Below, piece by piece: positions 10,541 through 21,742 of a stretch of DNA of 64,000 nt. The stretch is from positions 147,804,241 through 147,868,240 of the forward strand of contig CM043945.1 in assembly GCA_014529385.2 (NCBI GenBank), in the 5' to 3' direction. Each line of letters opens with the position of its first letter. Within the stretch, counting starts at the first letter, position 1. The stretch comes from Adiantum capillus-veneris (Eukaryota; Streptophyta; Polypodiopsida; Polypodiales; Pteridaceae). The notes beneath the pieces were generated by a model, which worked only from the letters and a program-made list of their open reading frames with translations, was not told where the DNA came from and ran no database searches. The position numbers were made by a program, and so were the translations under genes.

Positions 10541-10814
10541 CCTTGTAACTCATTCTTGAGCTCATTGGACCCCTCCAGGCCTAGCCAATCACAAGCAGGA
10601 GGTAAATCAAGTAGCAAGGGTAGCCTTGGGACAAGTGTCCCCCTTTCCCCTTTGAGAGAGAGGACTTGATAAATGTAAAAACAATTAATTAAATATTCGA
10701 AATTATCGTTGGACTCTTTGGGTGGCCAAGCAAAAGGCTTCAGGCACACCATGAGGGCAACATGAGGAGGAACTTGACAAGTGTCCCTTTTGCTTTCTTT
10801 GTACCAAGCATGCC

Positions 10815-10849
<35 letters not shown>

Positions 10850-11099
10850 TTCTCTCTCATCCCCCCTCTTGTAGGGCTCCCCCTGTCCTTGTATGGATTG
10901 GTATTGACTTTTGCACACCTCAAGCCACTCAACCTTTGGCCCGGTTCCCACCACAATCTTGGCCCTTAAGCCCCTCAAGCTTGGTGTAGAAGGCAAAGAT
11001 AGTCCGAGCAGGCGGGAAGTGTCCCTTAGAAGGCCAAAAAGTGGATCAGTCACACGTCAGTAATTACCTCAGACAGTTACTACAGTAACTCTTGGGAGC
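10541..11099. other. No gene seen; microsatellite and possible left LTR sequence of element B
   Basis: Contains (TG)n at 10816-10848 and no convincing coding frame. The last part runs directly into a TATA box and the leader of element B, so a 5' LTR probably starts somewhere here, but I found no second copy to fix its edge. Confidence 0.4.
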
Positions 11100-11107
11100 T
11101 ATAAATA
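11100..11107 (+). promoter_or_regulatory. TATA box, probable LTR promoter of element B
   Basis: TATAAATA followed by GGACCCATTACATTG about 480 bp ahead of the gag start codon at 11580. Position and context fit the U3/R junction of a gypsy LTR. No experimental start is visible. Confidence 0.5.
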
Positions 11108-11579
11108 GGACCCATTACATTGTAATTGGGCTTGTTGCTTCTTACTCTTAGTTCTTGGTTTAGTTGTTTATCTTTCGGCTTTAGCTTTCCAAACATTTTC
11201 AAATTACGAGCTTTTTGCCTCTAGCTTCACTATGTAATCATTACTATTGTAATCATTTGAGCTCAAACCCATTACACACTATACTGATTGTCCTCAAACT
11301 ATTAATTTGAATCTGCAAATATTTTTCCAGTTGTTTAGTATTATGTCTCTCATCTCAATGTACTATTTCAGTTTAGTTGACTATTTCAGTCCAGTCTCAG
11401 TTCTCTATTCCAGTTTAACTAATTGAACTGACCACGTACTAGTAGCTTTAGATTCTAGCATTGGAATCAGCTATTTGAAGAGATAAGCTCCAATTCCATT
11501 TTGGCAATCATAGTGGTTAGAGATGTTAGCTCTTTGACAAGAATACTATTTCTCCCACTTGAAATTTTTAGTAGTATTG

Positions 11580-12600
11580 ATGGCGCCCAAAGCCAGTCGT
11601 GGTCGCAAATCGTCAACCCAGTCAGGCATTGATTCCAACCGCGTCGACCCTATTCCTGAGGAGATAGGAAGAGATTCTAATCCTAAGGACCCAGTGACTG
11701 AGAGTGAGGCTCAGGAGGAGCATAGTCATGTTGATGAGGCCAAGGACTCTCAGCACTGAAAATTTCTTTCCCGGTGTTCAAAGGTGGGAAGAAAGATGAT
11801 CCAGATGTTCATATCCAAGCTTTTGAATAGTATGCTGAGTTGAAGAATATTGATGAAGACGACTGGGGTGAATACTTTCCTCAGACACTAAAGGATGCAG
11901 CGAGGAAATGGTACTATCGTTACCCGGCTTGTCAACTCAGGTCATACAACAAATTTCTCAAGGCTTTCAGACTGGAATATTCAGACAACAGGGGAGATGA
12001 GGACATCCTCTGTGAGCTAGATAAGATTAAACAAGGGAAATTGTTAGTGAGAAGTTATGTTGATAAAATCAAGGAGTTAACCAAGCAGCTGCAGGGACCA
12101 CCATCAAAAAAGAGGTTGCGCGCATGGTTTCTTAATGGGTTACGCAGTAAGAAGCTCAAAGAACAGGAGGTGTCTGCGCCAACAAAGAAACTTAATGATT
12201 TGGTGTAGCGAGCTTTGAAGATTGAATAGCAGGCTAAGAAGGAGAGGAGTCACAAGAAGAGGAGGTCCAGTAGTAGCAGTTCTTCCACTGAGAATTATGA
12301 TTCCAATGAGACCTTTAGTAGCTCTGAAAGCAGTTCAGATGAAAAGAGCAAAGACAAGGCCAAGAAGGGGTCTTGGTCTAGAAAGATTGATGGGATGGTC
12401 TGACAGATTGCTGAAATCAGTCAGACCAGACAACCAATTAGGAAAATGGAAACTTGGTGTTCAAGGTGCAAATCTGAAGATCATGTTTCCAATGAGTGTC
12501 CACAATGTACTTATTGCAAAGCATATGATCATTTATGCAACAATTGTAGCATCCACATTCATCACTTCAAGAAGGGAAAAGATTTGTCTGTAGTGGCATT
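11580..12600 (+). pseudogene. Gag of element B with zinc knuckle
   Basis: The ATG at 11580 starts MAPKASRGRKSSTQSG and runs to a stop at 11757. After a one-base frame change the capsid-like part continues from about 11755: DPDVHIQAF, then GEYFPQTLKDAARKWYYRY, then a helical segment through YVDKIKELTKQLQG. A Lys/Ser-rich linker follows (about 12240-12380), then zinc knuckle CSRCKSEDHVSNEC at about 12455-12497 and a second Cys/His cluster CTYCKAYDHLCNNC. Stops at 11757, 11829, 12206, 12226 and 12401 break it. Role by family: the structural protein that packages element RNA. Confidence 0.8.
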
Positions 12601-12810
12601 TACCAATGCTAACCAACCAGAGTGGAGACAACGAGTGTACCCCAAGAGGATAAATCAGATACCATTGGTACTGGTACTGGGAGCGACAGGTACCTGGGAG
12701 GTACTGGCTGGGGCCGGGGTCGTGGTAACTTTCAAAATCAAAGCCTTAACTATTATACTTGTGGCAAGGATGGGTATTTTGCAGCTTAGTGTCCAGAAGC
12801 ACCCAGCACT

Positions 12811-13260
12811 GTGGCTACTGAGGCGAAAGCCCCAGAGCTAGTTCCAATACGAGTAGTTACATGCAGTAAAGAGGTAGTCATTGAGGAAATTCCATATGAG
12901 CCAGCAAAACCAGTCATTTCAAAAAGTAGCAAATGGGCTCAGCAGAGAGAGGTGTGGAAGGCAAAGGGTAAACAAAAGGTAAATGAATGGCAAGAGCAGA
13001 TAGAAGTAGTGGCTAAGATCACAGAAGATCTAGCCAAGAAGCTGCCAGAGCAGCCAAAAAGTTATGATGCCCAGGTCATTCAGAAGATACCAGTCCAGTC
13101 TTTTGAGAAAACACAACCAGATCAGTTAGGGTCTGGAATTCCTAAGACTATGTTGGCTGCAATTCAGGGACTGGTGAAGGAACTAGGGAATATTAAATCA
13201 GAAATAAATGCAACAAGAAACACTGGAAGAGGCACTGTAGGTATCAGAACAGAGAAATGA
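12811..13260 (+). pseudogene. Gag-protease linker region (element B)
   Basis: An open stretch of about 149 codons, Lys/Glu/Gln-rich with predicted helices (KSSKWAQQREVWKAKGKQ, then EQIEVVAKITEDLAKKL). No domain recognised. It lies between the zinc knuckle and the protease, so it is probably the end of Gag or the spacer before Pol. A stop at 13258 separates it from a further helical stretch (EREEIHVKICERIQKLTVEL) leading to the protease. Confidence 0.55.
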
Positions 13261-13440
13261 CATGCAAAGAGTCCGGATTCTTCAAGTTCTAATTATAACT
13301 CCGATCAGGAGAGAGAAAGAGAAGAAATTCATGTCAAGATTTGTGAAAGAATTCAAAAATTGACAGTTGAACTAGACGACGTTAGAAAAACTTTGCGTGA
13401 AGCAGCGAAATTCATCAGATAGCAAAGGAAGGCTGAAGCA

Positions 13441-13569
13441 GAAGCCAAAGCAGTTGACTTGGCTGCTGTCAGAAACAATGAAGTGCACATGATCCAGGTA
13501 GACTACAAGGGTAGGAAACAATGGGAGCCACTATCTGGTGTCATACTGGATGGAGGAGCAGGGGTAAAT
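13441..13569 (+). pseudogene. Retropepsin, N-terminal half (element B)
   Basis: VDYKGRKQWEPLSGVILDGGAGVN contains the active-site triplet as D-G-G instead of D-S/T-G, the same variant seen in element G. The sequence is cut right after GVN by insertion C and resumes at 16413 with ILAAHLQQRMGITNL. Confidence 0.85.
13565..13569. repeat. Target-site duplication TAAAT, left copy
   Basis: TAAAT stands before TGTAAGGTC; a second TAAAT at 16408-16412 follows GACCTCACA. Removing the insert and one copy restores the protease reading frame (GVN-ILAAHL). Confidence 0.93.
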
Positions 13570-14236
13570 TGTAAGGTCTCTGACCCCGATAAAAAAGAAC
13601 ACCATTGTACCTTGAAATGAACATAATGGAATAAGTTACTATTTTTAGTTTTTTTCCAAATTCTGTCAATGCCATGATGTTTCGAATGTTTTAAAGCTTC
13701 GAAATGTGAATTAAAATAATTTTTGTAAAAAAATTCCGAAAATAGTAAGTTTTTGGTCACCCGACCCGTCTAGTTTTGATCGTCTCGAAAAACTGCACCC
13801 ATACCCCAAATTTGAAAAAATGCATTTTCGGACCCCGGGGGTTGCTAAATATGGCAGGTACTCGGGCCAATACGTCTTAGTTAGAGCTCCGTATAGCAAT
13901 TTACGGCATCAAAATCCGACTCGTATGGCCCGTTTTAGCCTAAAATCAATTTTTCCAAAAATTGAGCAGGGGGGCACCGGAGCCCGGGACTGTGTGGGAA
14001 CAGGTTCTAGGCCACTCCAGACCAGCTTTAGCAGCTAGGGGGCGCCCTCTTGCCTTGTGGGAGTCTTTGGGAAGTTTCCAAGCTTGCAACTAAGTGTGAG
14101 AACCAGTTAACTAAACCAACTGGACACTTGGTGGGTAGGGGAACTGGACTTGCCAATGCAAGGACTGAGTGCTCACTCAGATGCTTATAGCAGCAAAAAT
14201 TGATTTTCAGCCTGTAGGAGCCTATTTAAAGGCCTA

Positions 14237-14237
<1 letters not shown>

Positions 14238-14277
<40 letters not shown>

Positions 14278-14368
14278 GCTCACAAACACATAGTGCACAC
14301 ACACACACACACACACACATATGCTCACACACACATAGTGCACACACACACACACACCTACACACACT
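14238..14368. repeat. (CA)n microsatellite blocks
   Basis: Three CA blocks (about 14238-14274, 14297-14320, 14341-14357) separated by near-identical spacers containing ATATGCTCACA and ACATAGTG. It looks like a microsatellite-containing unit duplicated within insertion C. Confidence 0.93.
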
Positions 14369-15620
14369 AGGAAGGTGCTGCCGGTACACACACCTTTTGA
14401 AGGAGAATCAAGGAGGGAGGTGTTGTCGAATTCTTGCCTCAAGAAGCTCGATTAGATCAGAGAATCGAGAAGATTATCAACCCTTAATCACGGTAACCAC
14501 GGTTTAATAAATGCCTTCTGTAAATTCTTTTCATTACCATCTAAATCCTCGTCTATTATGCTTATTCCTACTCGTAATTCTTTAAAATTACTCTCTAATT
14601 TCTCCTTAACCATATTCTATTATGTAATCATCATCCCATAGCTGAATTATCAGCCATTCATCACTCTTAATTAATGATTAAGTGCATGATTATTAGAATT
14701 TTCTCTCTCTAGGTAGCATAGTAATTAATCTGTAAGCCGGTAATTGTGTAGATTGATGAGAATCACTCTTTCTGTCACTCATCAATAATGTAGCTAAATT
14801 AAATTCATTTCTCTTATGCATTAAGATGTAATTAAGGGAAAATTAATCCGTCGTTAAGTCTCTAAGAGTTGACTTTTCTTACACCTATGCATAAGGTGAA
14901 TCTGCACCATCTATTTGCTAGGAAAGAGATTAATCATACTTAATTCATCTCTCTGGTAATTCCATTAGTGAAATCCTATTATTCTTAATCATGTAAGCCG
15001 AGTAATTATCTTTAGAGCCGGTTCCCATAGGATTATGTGTCATTCATAATGATTGCTATATGGTAAATCTAGACCTCTCATATAGGAGGGATTAATTAAT
15101 GTTGCTAATTTATCTATTGGGTTCTTATGACGCTTGCGAACCTTAGCTCTTTTCTCAAAGCTAATTATTTAAAGTAGTGAGTAAAATGGCTCCGGTTAAG
15201 AGAACTCGCTTTGGTGGTGCCCACGACCGCGAGGCGGGAACAAGCAATGACAATGGAAAAGGAAAAGCTCCCATGGACGATCAAATACCGGCCATCTCAC
15301 GGGCCATCGACGAGGAAATGAAAGAGGTAGGTCAGAATTTCATTCAAGTTGTTTAATTTAACATTGCACACGTTTAGCTAGGAATGAACATATCCCCAAA
15401 CATGTTGGAGAAATCCGATGGAAACCTCCGCATTGAATTCATTGTACATTAAGTTCTAAAGTAGGAAGGAAATGATTGATGGGTATGCTGTTTGCAAGAG
15501 GAAAGAATGTCTGCTAGGGAAAATTTAGCTCAACATGTTCATTTTATTTCCAATGTTGAATCAGTCCTGACCCCCCTACTGATCACAGGGGGCAGAGTTC
15601 CTCATTAAGGGCTCTTGAAT

Positions 15621-15738
15621 CCACAACTTGCTTTTTATGCGGTGGATACCCACGACTTGCTTTCTATGCGGTGGGAACCCACGTCTTGCTTTCTATGCAG
15701 TGGGAGTGTCCATGACGTGCTTTCTATGCGGTGGACAT
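15621..15738 (+). repeat. Four tandem copies of a ~29-bp unit
   Basis: Units start at 15621, 15650, 15679 and 15710. Each reads CCA(C/T)-N-ACTTGCTTTCTATGC followed by GGTGG, so the CCAC start and GTGG end of each unit are complementary and can form a small hairpin. Confidence 0.9.
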
Positions 15739-16412
15739 ACCTAGTTGTATGGGCAGCTAGGCGACAATGGGAGGAGTGAACTCTCGTTGGAGGGGGGATG
15801 TTGTAGCTCCAGAACATTGGAATTTTAATGAATGAGTTTGAGTAGAATTTTTACTAGAATACTGTCTTGGTGTTGTTTGCAATACTGGTTGAAGGGATGT
15901 CTTAACGAACAATGTGCTTTGGATTTAAAACAAGGAAAGTTTATGTTGAACAACCTTTGTGGTAGTAATTAGGTCACACAACGAAGTGTGAGTGTGGGGG
16001 TGGAAAATGGGGGCTTGGCTCAGGTTTCCAATGCCTACAAGGTGGGTGGTCCCGATTGGTTGGGAATTCTCTGTCCCCATAGTGCTTACTTCGATATTAG
16101 TAATACTCATTGCCCCTAGAGCGGTGAAATCTCGAGAGTACGTACCTCTGAAACATGGGGAAAAAGGCACTCGGGGTTTCTCTCCTCTTGGAAGGTGAGT
16201 CTTAGGATCGCTAGATAGTTTAAGTACGCTCCCCTTGCGAGGTGGAGCTAGATCTCCTTGCTAGTAGGATCGAACTCGACTCACTTTGTGATGAGAGATC
16301 ATCCTCTAGTCGACCCTAAACCATTTTGTTTGCTTCCGCAATAGATCTAGTGGCCACCAGGTTCACCATCCAATCCGGTGGTTGATACGGCGGGGTGGGA
16401 CCTCACATAAAT

Positions 16413-16722
16413 ATCCTGGCGGCACACCTTCAACAAAGAATGGGTATCACAAATCTGAAACCAGCACCCCTTCAAAGTTCGAGTGGCGGATCATGGAGTT
16501 GTGTAGGCAAGTGGGATGATAGAGAGTATGCAGATAAGGGTGGGCAAGGAAAATTTCAAGACTAGTTTCCTAGTTTTAGATGTGCAAGGCGCATATGGGA
16601 TGCTACTGGGGCACCCATGGTTGCGAATGGTGCAGGCTGTTCATGATTATGCCAATCAGACTCTGACAATACAAGGCACCAGTAGAATAATTCAGATTCA
16701 AACCAATAATACTAGAAGCTAG
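16413..16722 (+). pseudogene. Retropepsin, C-terminal half (element B)
   Basis: It resumes the protease after insertion C. ILAAHLQQRMGITNLKPAP is followed by one extra C in a C-run (frameshift), then FKVRVADHGVV, a stop, and GMIESMQIRVGKENF, FLVLDVQGAYGMLLGHPWL with the conserved G-HPWL near the flap and C-terminus. It is non-functional because of the indel and the nonsense codon at about 16503. Confidence 0.85.
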
Positions 16723-16782
16723 AGAAAGGCATTGTGATCAGAAGAGCTTTTCCAGAAGTATGGAGTAAAGAAGATTGAGAGG

Positions 16783-17199
16783 ATGCTGGCAGCAATGAAT
16801 ATTTTTCCATTTATCGAGATAGATATAGATGTAGTATTATTTGACAAAGATCAAGCTGAAAAACAAAGGAAGCAATTTCCAAGTCAGTTCACCAAATTGA
16901 ATTCTGGAGAACGATCAGTTCAGATAACTGGAAGGCCAAAAAAACCAGCTGACTCTACAAAGGAATTCTCAGATGCCAGTACACCAACGATCTCTGAACA
17001 AGTACACTCTGAAGAAATTAATGAATTAAGGGGACCGTCTTGGGATTACGTTGAGTTAACCAAGAGGAAGGGAGGTGGGCCTAATTGGTTGCTTCCAGAT
17101 AATCAGGAAATCAAAGAATGGAACGTGGGGTCTGAGGAAAATCCTAGATTAATCAAAGTCAACAAGCATCTAGACCCAAGAATGAAAGAGAAAGCTTGA
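16783..17199 (+). pseudogene. Protease-RT linker (element B)
   Basis: Open for 138 codons with no recognised domain. It ends with the segment WNVGSEENPRLIKVNKHLDP that commonly precedes the gypsy RT (DMFQKYKDVFAWEHTDVKGVDP follows after one stop). The spacer is Lys/Glu/Ser-rich. Confidence 0.6.
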
Positions 17200-18150
17200 G
17201 ACATGTTTCAAAAGTACAAAGACGTATTCGCATGGGAACACACTGATGTAAAAGGGGTAGATCCTAAAGTTTGTCAACATAGAATACCTCTGAAACCGGA
17301 TGCCAGACCAGTGAGACTGCAATGATATTGAATGAATCCAAATTATGCCAAGAAGGTCAAGGAAGAGATAGATAACCTTCTGAAGGTTGGGTTTATCATT
17401 GAGATCCCCAGTAGTGACTGGTTATTTCCTATTATAGTAGTGCCCAAGAAAAATGGAAAGCACAGAGTTTGTGTGGATTATCGAAAGCTAAATGCTCAGA
17501 CCATTAAGGATCCTTTTCCATTACCATTTACAAACTTGATGAAATTGCAGGCCCCGAGATGTATAGCTTTATGGATGGCTATAGTGGCTATAATCAACTA
17601 CAAATTTCTCCTGAAGACCGGAGTAAAACTACTTTTTTTACTGAATGGGGAGCATTCATATATCTGATTATGCCATTTGGTCTTTTGCAATGCTCCAATG
17701 ACCTTCCAAAGATGTATGATGGAAATATTCAGTGAATTTCTCCACCGATTTCTTGCCATATTTATGGACGACTTCATTGTCTATTCAACTGAGGAGAAGC
17801 ATTTGCTCTTTTTGGAAATGGTTTTCCAGTGTTGCAAGGAAAAAAGGATCTGTTTGAACCCATTCAAATTGGTTTTCTTGGTCTAGAAAGGATAACTATT
17901 GGGACACATAGTGTCGAGGAATGGCATAGAGATGGCCAACGACAAGATCCAGCAAGCTAAGGCACCACGCATTGGATCAGAGTTAAGTTCTTTCTTGGGA
18001 TATATCAATTTTTATAGAAGGTTTGTGCATATGTTTGCTTCCAAGGCATTGCCTTTGTATGATCTCACAAAGAAGGACAACAAGTTCATTTGGACTGCTG
18101 CATGTGAGGAGAGTTTTCAAGATTTGAAGAATGCTATTATTAGTCAGTAA
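17200..18150 (+). pseudogene. Reverse transcriptase (element B)
   Basis: KYKDVFAW starts the domain. VVPKKNGKHRVCVDYRKLN, FCNAPMTFQRCMMEIF and the catalytic FMDD (about 17764-17775) are followed by MGHIVSRNGI and LGYINFYRRF. Stops at 17197, 17323, 17665 and 17884 and several indels break the frame, although most core motifs are recognisable. Confidence 0.85.
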
Positions 18151-18560
18151 GTCCTTCAACAATCGAATTGGGATGTTATTTTTCATGTGCATGTCGATGC
18201 TTCAGGACTGGAAATGGGAGAAATATTGGCTCAACCAGAAGGGAGGACTGACTATCTAATGTATTTTGCAAGTCGAAGACTCAATCAGGCTGAATAGGGA
18301 TATACCACTACTGAAAGAGAAGCCCTAGGAATGTTTTTCAGTGCTACTAAATATTGACACTATTTGTTGGGCAAGCTACATTTTTATGTGGATCATCAGG
18401 CATTATTATTTTTTATTAACAAAGTCATTATTCAAGGCATACTAATAAGATGGATGATGTTCCTAATGGAGTTTGAATTTTGTATATTTCATAAGCCCGA
18501 TAAAACCCATTGTGGTGCTGGTTTCTTATCTAGGAGTACTGATGGCTACTCCGAAGTATC
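18151..18560 (+). pseudogene. RNase H (element B)
   Basis: Reads as VHVDASGLEMG, then YTTTEREALGM and LHFYVDHQALLFFINK, ending FHKPDKTHCGAGFLSRS, all standard gypsy RNase H segments. The usual A-D-x-L-S-R ending has changed to GAGFLSRS, and stops at 18295 and 18357 interrupt it. Confidence 0.83.
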
Positions 18561-18599
18561 ATTAAGAGATGAGCTAGTGGACACAAAGTTGTTTCAGGT

Positions 18600-18850
18600 A
18601 AAATCTGAGGAAAACATCGATCCAGAATGGTATGATATATATCAGCTCTTTTCTAAAGGAGGATTCCCAAAAAACTGGACTCACAATCAGAAGAAGGCTC
18701 TGATTATTAAGAGTATGAAGCTTACCATTATAAGAGGAATGCTCTATAGACTGGGAGTAGATGAAGTTCTTCGACGATGTGTACAACCAGGAACAGATCC
18801 AGTACAACCAGTACTAGAGCTAGTCAAGGGGTCAGGAAAGTCTTAGCACG
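18600..18850 (+). pseudogene. Start of integrase region, truncated (element B)
   Basis: GMLYRLGVDEVLRRCV resembles the stretch just before the integrase zinc finger in gypsy elements. The H-H-C-C site and the D-D-E core are not found downstream; the reading decays within about 100 bp. Element B therefore appears to have lost its integrase. Confidence 0.55.
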
Positions 18851-19489
18851 ACAAAACCATGTCAATAGCAGAATCAGTAAAGGGTCAGAGCCAGTATCAC
18901 TTTTTATGGGGAAAAGGGCCAGTGGGACTGTCGATAATAATCATTATAAGGAATATGGGGAGTATTATCCAATGCATGTATGTCATGTTGCTAGTGGTGC
19001 ACAAAACTCTAGGAACAGTAAGTAGTGGAGCTTTTATGGCGCGAACATGTATAACAGTAAGGCGAGTGGGAATTCTTCCTCATAAATCTCTTACGCGATG
19101 CTTGCCTGCTGTTACACATTCGCCATCGCCAAGCTCTGAGGCTTCTTTCCTACAACCACAAACTTCCTCGTCTGAAGCATCTGTCAATCACTAACTATCC
19201 TTACCAGCCACACCTGGTTACAGCTTTGACTATCCAATTAAGTCTTCTTCCTCTAAAGACTTATCATCTTCACAATGCATGGGTGGAAGAAAAATGTCGA
19301 AAAAGATGCAGAATATTGCAGACAAAACTTCGGTTCTCATCACCTCTATTAAAGTTTCTCTACCACTTATTCCCCATAGCAAGATACAACGGTATGTGTT
19401 TAATGAGCAAGCAGAAGCATTGCTCTGACTGTGGGATTTGCATGTAGTGGTACAAGCCACAAGATGAGATTTTGACACGGCTATAATCA

Positions 19490-20243
19490 AGCAGGTCCTT
19501 GATTCCTTCGATGTCAATGAGGACAGTGTCATAGTAAATGGTATGAAAGTGTCAGTCACTCTTGACAACATTTCTTATGCCTTCAAAATGCCAAATGATC
19601 CGAAGCCGGCTATAGCAATTGCAAAACAGATAGGTGACACTCTTAAGGAAGATGAAGCAGCTAAGAAAAAATGCAAGGCTAGTGCACGAGGGGTTCCAGT
19701 AGTAGCAGGTCTGGACTTCCCTGCTACTGACAAGTTTTGTGGCCAAAGCTGCTAGTTTAAAAAATAACCCCACATATGTGTCAGAGAAGTTGTTTGCTAT
19801 GTTGCTGGCAAAGGTTAGATGCAACAACTCCAATCAACTTATGTCAGATCTTGTCTCATAATGTGCTTCAGTAGACTACCAAGTTGAAATCTCAGAATGT
19901 TTTCAAAGCTTGGTATGTCTGGCAATTTCTTTACTGGGAAACTTCTCCAAATGCTCATTATCAGGTAAAGATGGCTTGGAGTAACAAGCCCATCCCAAAG
20001 ACTAACAATGTTGACTTATCTTCAAATGAAGAAGCTCTGGGCACTCTGTTGGCTCTAATTGGACAAAAGAGGAAGGCCACACAGGTGGAAGCCAGTAATT
20101 CAAAGAAACCTAAGGCTACATTGCCCAAAATCCGTGCTTTCTTAAAGGAACTAGAAAGTCAGGTCAAGACTTTACCTACTATAAAATATTCAGCAAGCCA
20201 GCAGACTTCGGTCGGCCAGGCTTCAGTAACACCTGATGAATAG
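19490..20243 (+). pseudogene. Accessory region of element B, N-terminal globular part
   Basis: Two open stretches connect with one frame change: 19490-19755 (KQVLDSFDVNEDSVIVNG, VSVTLDNISYAFKMPNDP, then ARGVPVVAGLDFPATDKF) and 19884-20243 (FKAWYVWQFLYWETSP, then a Lys-rich linker). The V-x-V-x-G-x-x-V-(S/T) pattern followed by an I-x-x-A-F-x-(L/M)-P segment resembles the globular domain of function-unknown plant retroelement proteins. It is unrelated to gag or pol. Not an intact gene. Confidence 0.5.
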
Positions 20244-20599
20244 ACTCCGGCACGGTTTCCTGCTGGGACCAGCCACCAACAAGCAGAGCAGACTCTAGCA
20301 AACACCATTGTTGAAAAAGACCAGCACAAGAGGACCAGTGCTGATCAGCTGGCAATTCATACTGATAAGGGAAAAAGTCCAGCTAGAAAATTCCTATCCC
20401 TTTCAATGAATTGGCTTTAGCCTTACTAAAAAAGACATACTACAACAGCTAAAGAATCACCCTCTCAAAGGACGATTGATTCTTTAGAAGCCTCACTTTG
20501 CAACGTTACCATATATGGCTCATGTTACGGTTTATGAGCCAATTCCCTCTGACCCAATGACAATAATGGATGGTTGCTTAGTGCTTATCCAATCATCAT

Positions 20600-21179
20600 A
20601 GAATACAATTGTCAATGCTTTGGGACAAATGATGGATGCTTTAGCTTCCATTGATGAAGTGAATAAGCTAAAAGAAGAACTGGAAAACAGTCAGCAAAAA
20701 GTTTAGAAATTAAAGCGGGATATAGGAGCACAATCTTTGCGGCATAGTATTCTTGAAAATCAGTCAACCACCAGGACAATTTAGACATTGGAAAGTAAGC
20801 TATTAAAGCTTGAATCAAAGAATAGGCAGTTAACTGAAGACAAGCCAGAGGCTCTGAGAAATGCTGACAGATTTGAGACTATGTTGAGGATGAAGATGGT
20901 TGATTTCAACACACTGCATTAAAAGCCTCTTTAATAGAGAGATACATATATAATAACTTGGTTGATATTCTGAATCCAAAAGGAAATGCCACATTCAATA
21001 TGGATAATCTGAAGGCGCTTATGGAAACTATGAAGAGTGATTTGCAAGATAAGCTTTCTGAATATAACAGTGCTTTGGCAAATCAAGCTATTCTGGACTA
21101 CATTGATAACAGAATGATCTTGATGAAGATTCTGAGAAAGTGGAAGAGAAGGATGAGGAAAGGGAGGACAAACCCATAG
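20600..21179 (+). pseudogene. Accessory region of element B, coiled coil
   Basis: Heptad-like sequence SIDEVNKLKEELENSQQKV, then LESKLLKLESKNRQLTED, interrupted by stops, runs from about 20640 to 20870. It leads into NMDNLKALMETMKSDLQDKL at about 20998-21057. A globular-coil-globular order is thus visible, as in the accessory frame of element D. Confidence 0.5.
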
Positions 21180-21305
21180 ACAACAAACTTGATGATGAAA
21201 ATAACTTTCCTCCTTCTCCACCTTCAGGATGTGGTGTTGGTGGATCAACTTGCCACAGGGGGCAGTCAGCCCAACATAGACCAGCCAGACCAATACAAAG
21301 GCCAA

Positions 21306-21742
21306 GGGGCTGATGATCATAGCAACTAGGCAATGAACTCATGGACAACATTGAAGGCTCCCTAGTACACCAGCCACAACACAGTTTTGTTGTGAAAGGA
21401 AAAGCTAAAGTTGTGACTGAGACCTTTAGGGTGATGAGCAACATTCATTATAGCTCATCACACTGAACAAGAGACTGAGATATTAGCAAGCTCCTATTAC
21501 AAGGATGTATTTAGAAGAGGGAGACCAGGGGGCTGATGATCATAGCAACTAGGCAATGAACTGATTGACAACATTGAAGGCTCCCTAGTACACCAGCCAC
21601 AACATAGTTTAGTTGTGAAAGGAAAAGCTAAAGTTGTGACTGAGACCTTTAGGGTGATGAGCAACATTCATTACAGCTCATCACAATGAACAAGAGACTG
21701 AGATATCAGCAAGCTCCTATTACTAGGATGTATTTAGAAGAT
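21306..21742 (+). repeat. 223-bp tandem duplication in accessory region
   Basis: The block starting GGGGCTGATGATCATAGC is repeated with a 223-bp period (c21310 corresponds to c21533). The copies differ by a handful of substitutions. 223 is not a multiple of 3, so the duplication shifts the frame. Confidence 0.93.

Larger units (their letters stand above)
13570..16407 (+). mobile_element. Insertion C: 2.84-kb TG...CA element with TAAAT duplication
   Basis: The ends are TGTAAGGTCTC and GGGACCTCACA, near inverted complements, typical of gypsy LTR ends. No internal LTR pair is visible, so this is either a long solo LTR or an internally deleted, non-autonomous LTR element. Favouring the second: a TATA-like box (CTATTTAAAGG near 14223), an ATG at about 15187 opening a short gag-like frame MAPVKRTRFGGAHDREAG, and a GGAGGGGGGATG tract near 15793-15804. 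Favouring the first: no direct repeat of either terminus inside. It also carries CA microsatellites and a 29-bp tandem repeat. Confidence 0.8.

Noticed and set aside
15621-15738. 29-bp repeats as a CRISPR array
   Set aside because: Units abut directly without spacers; an ordinary minisatellite inside a retroelement.
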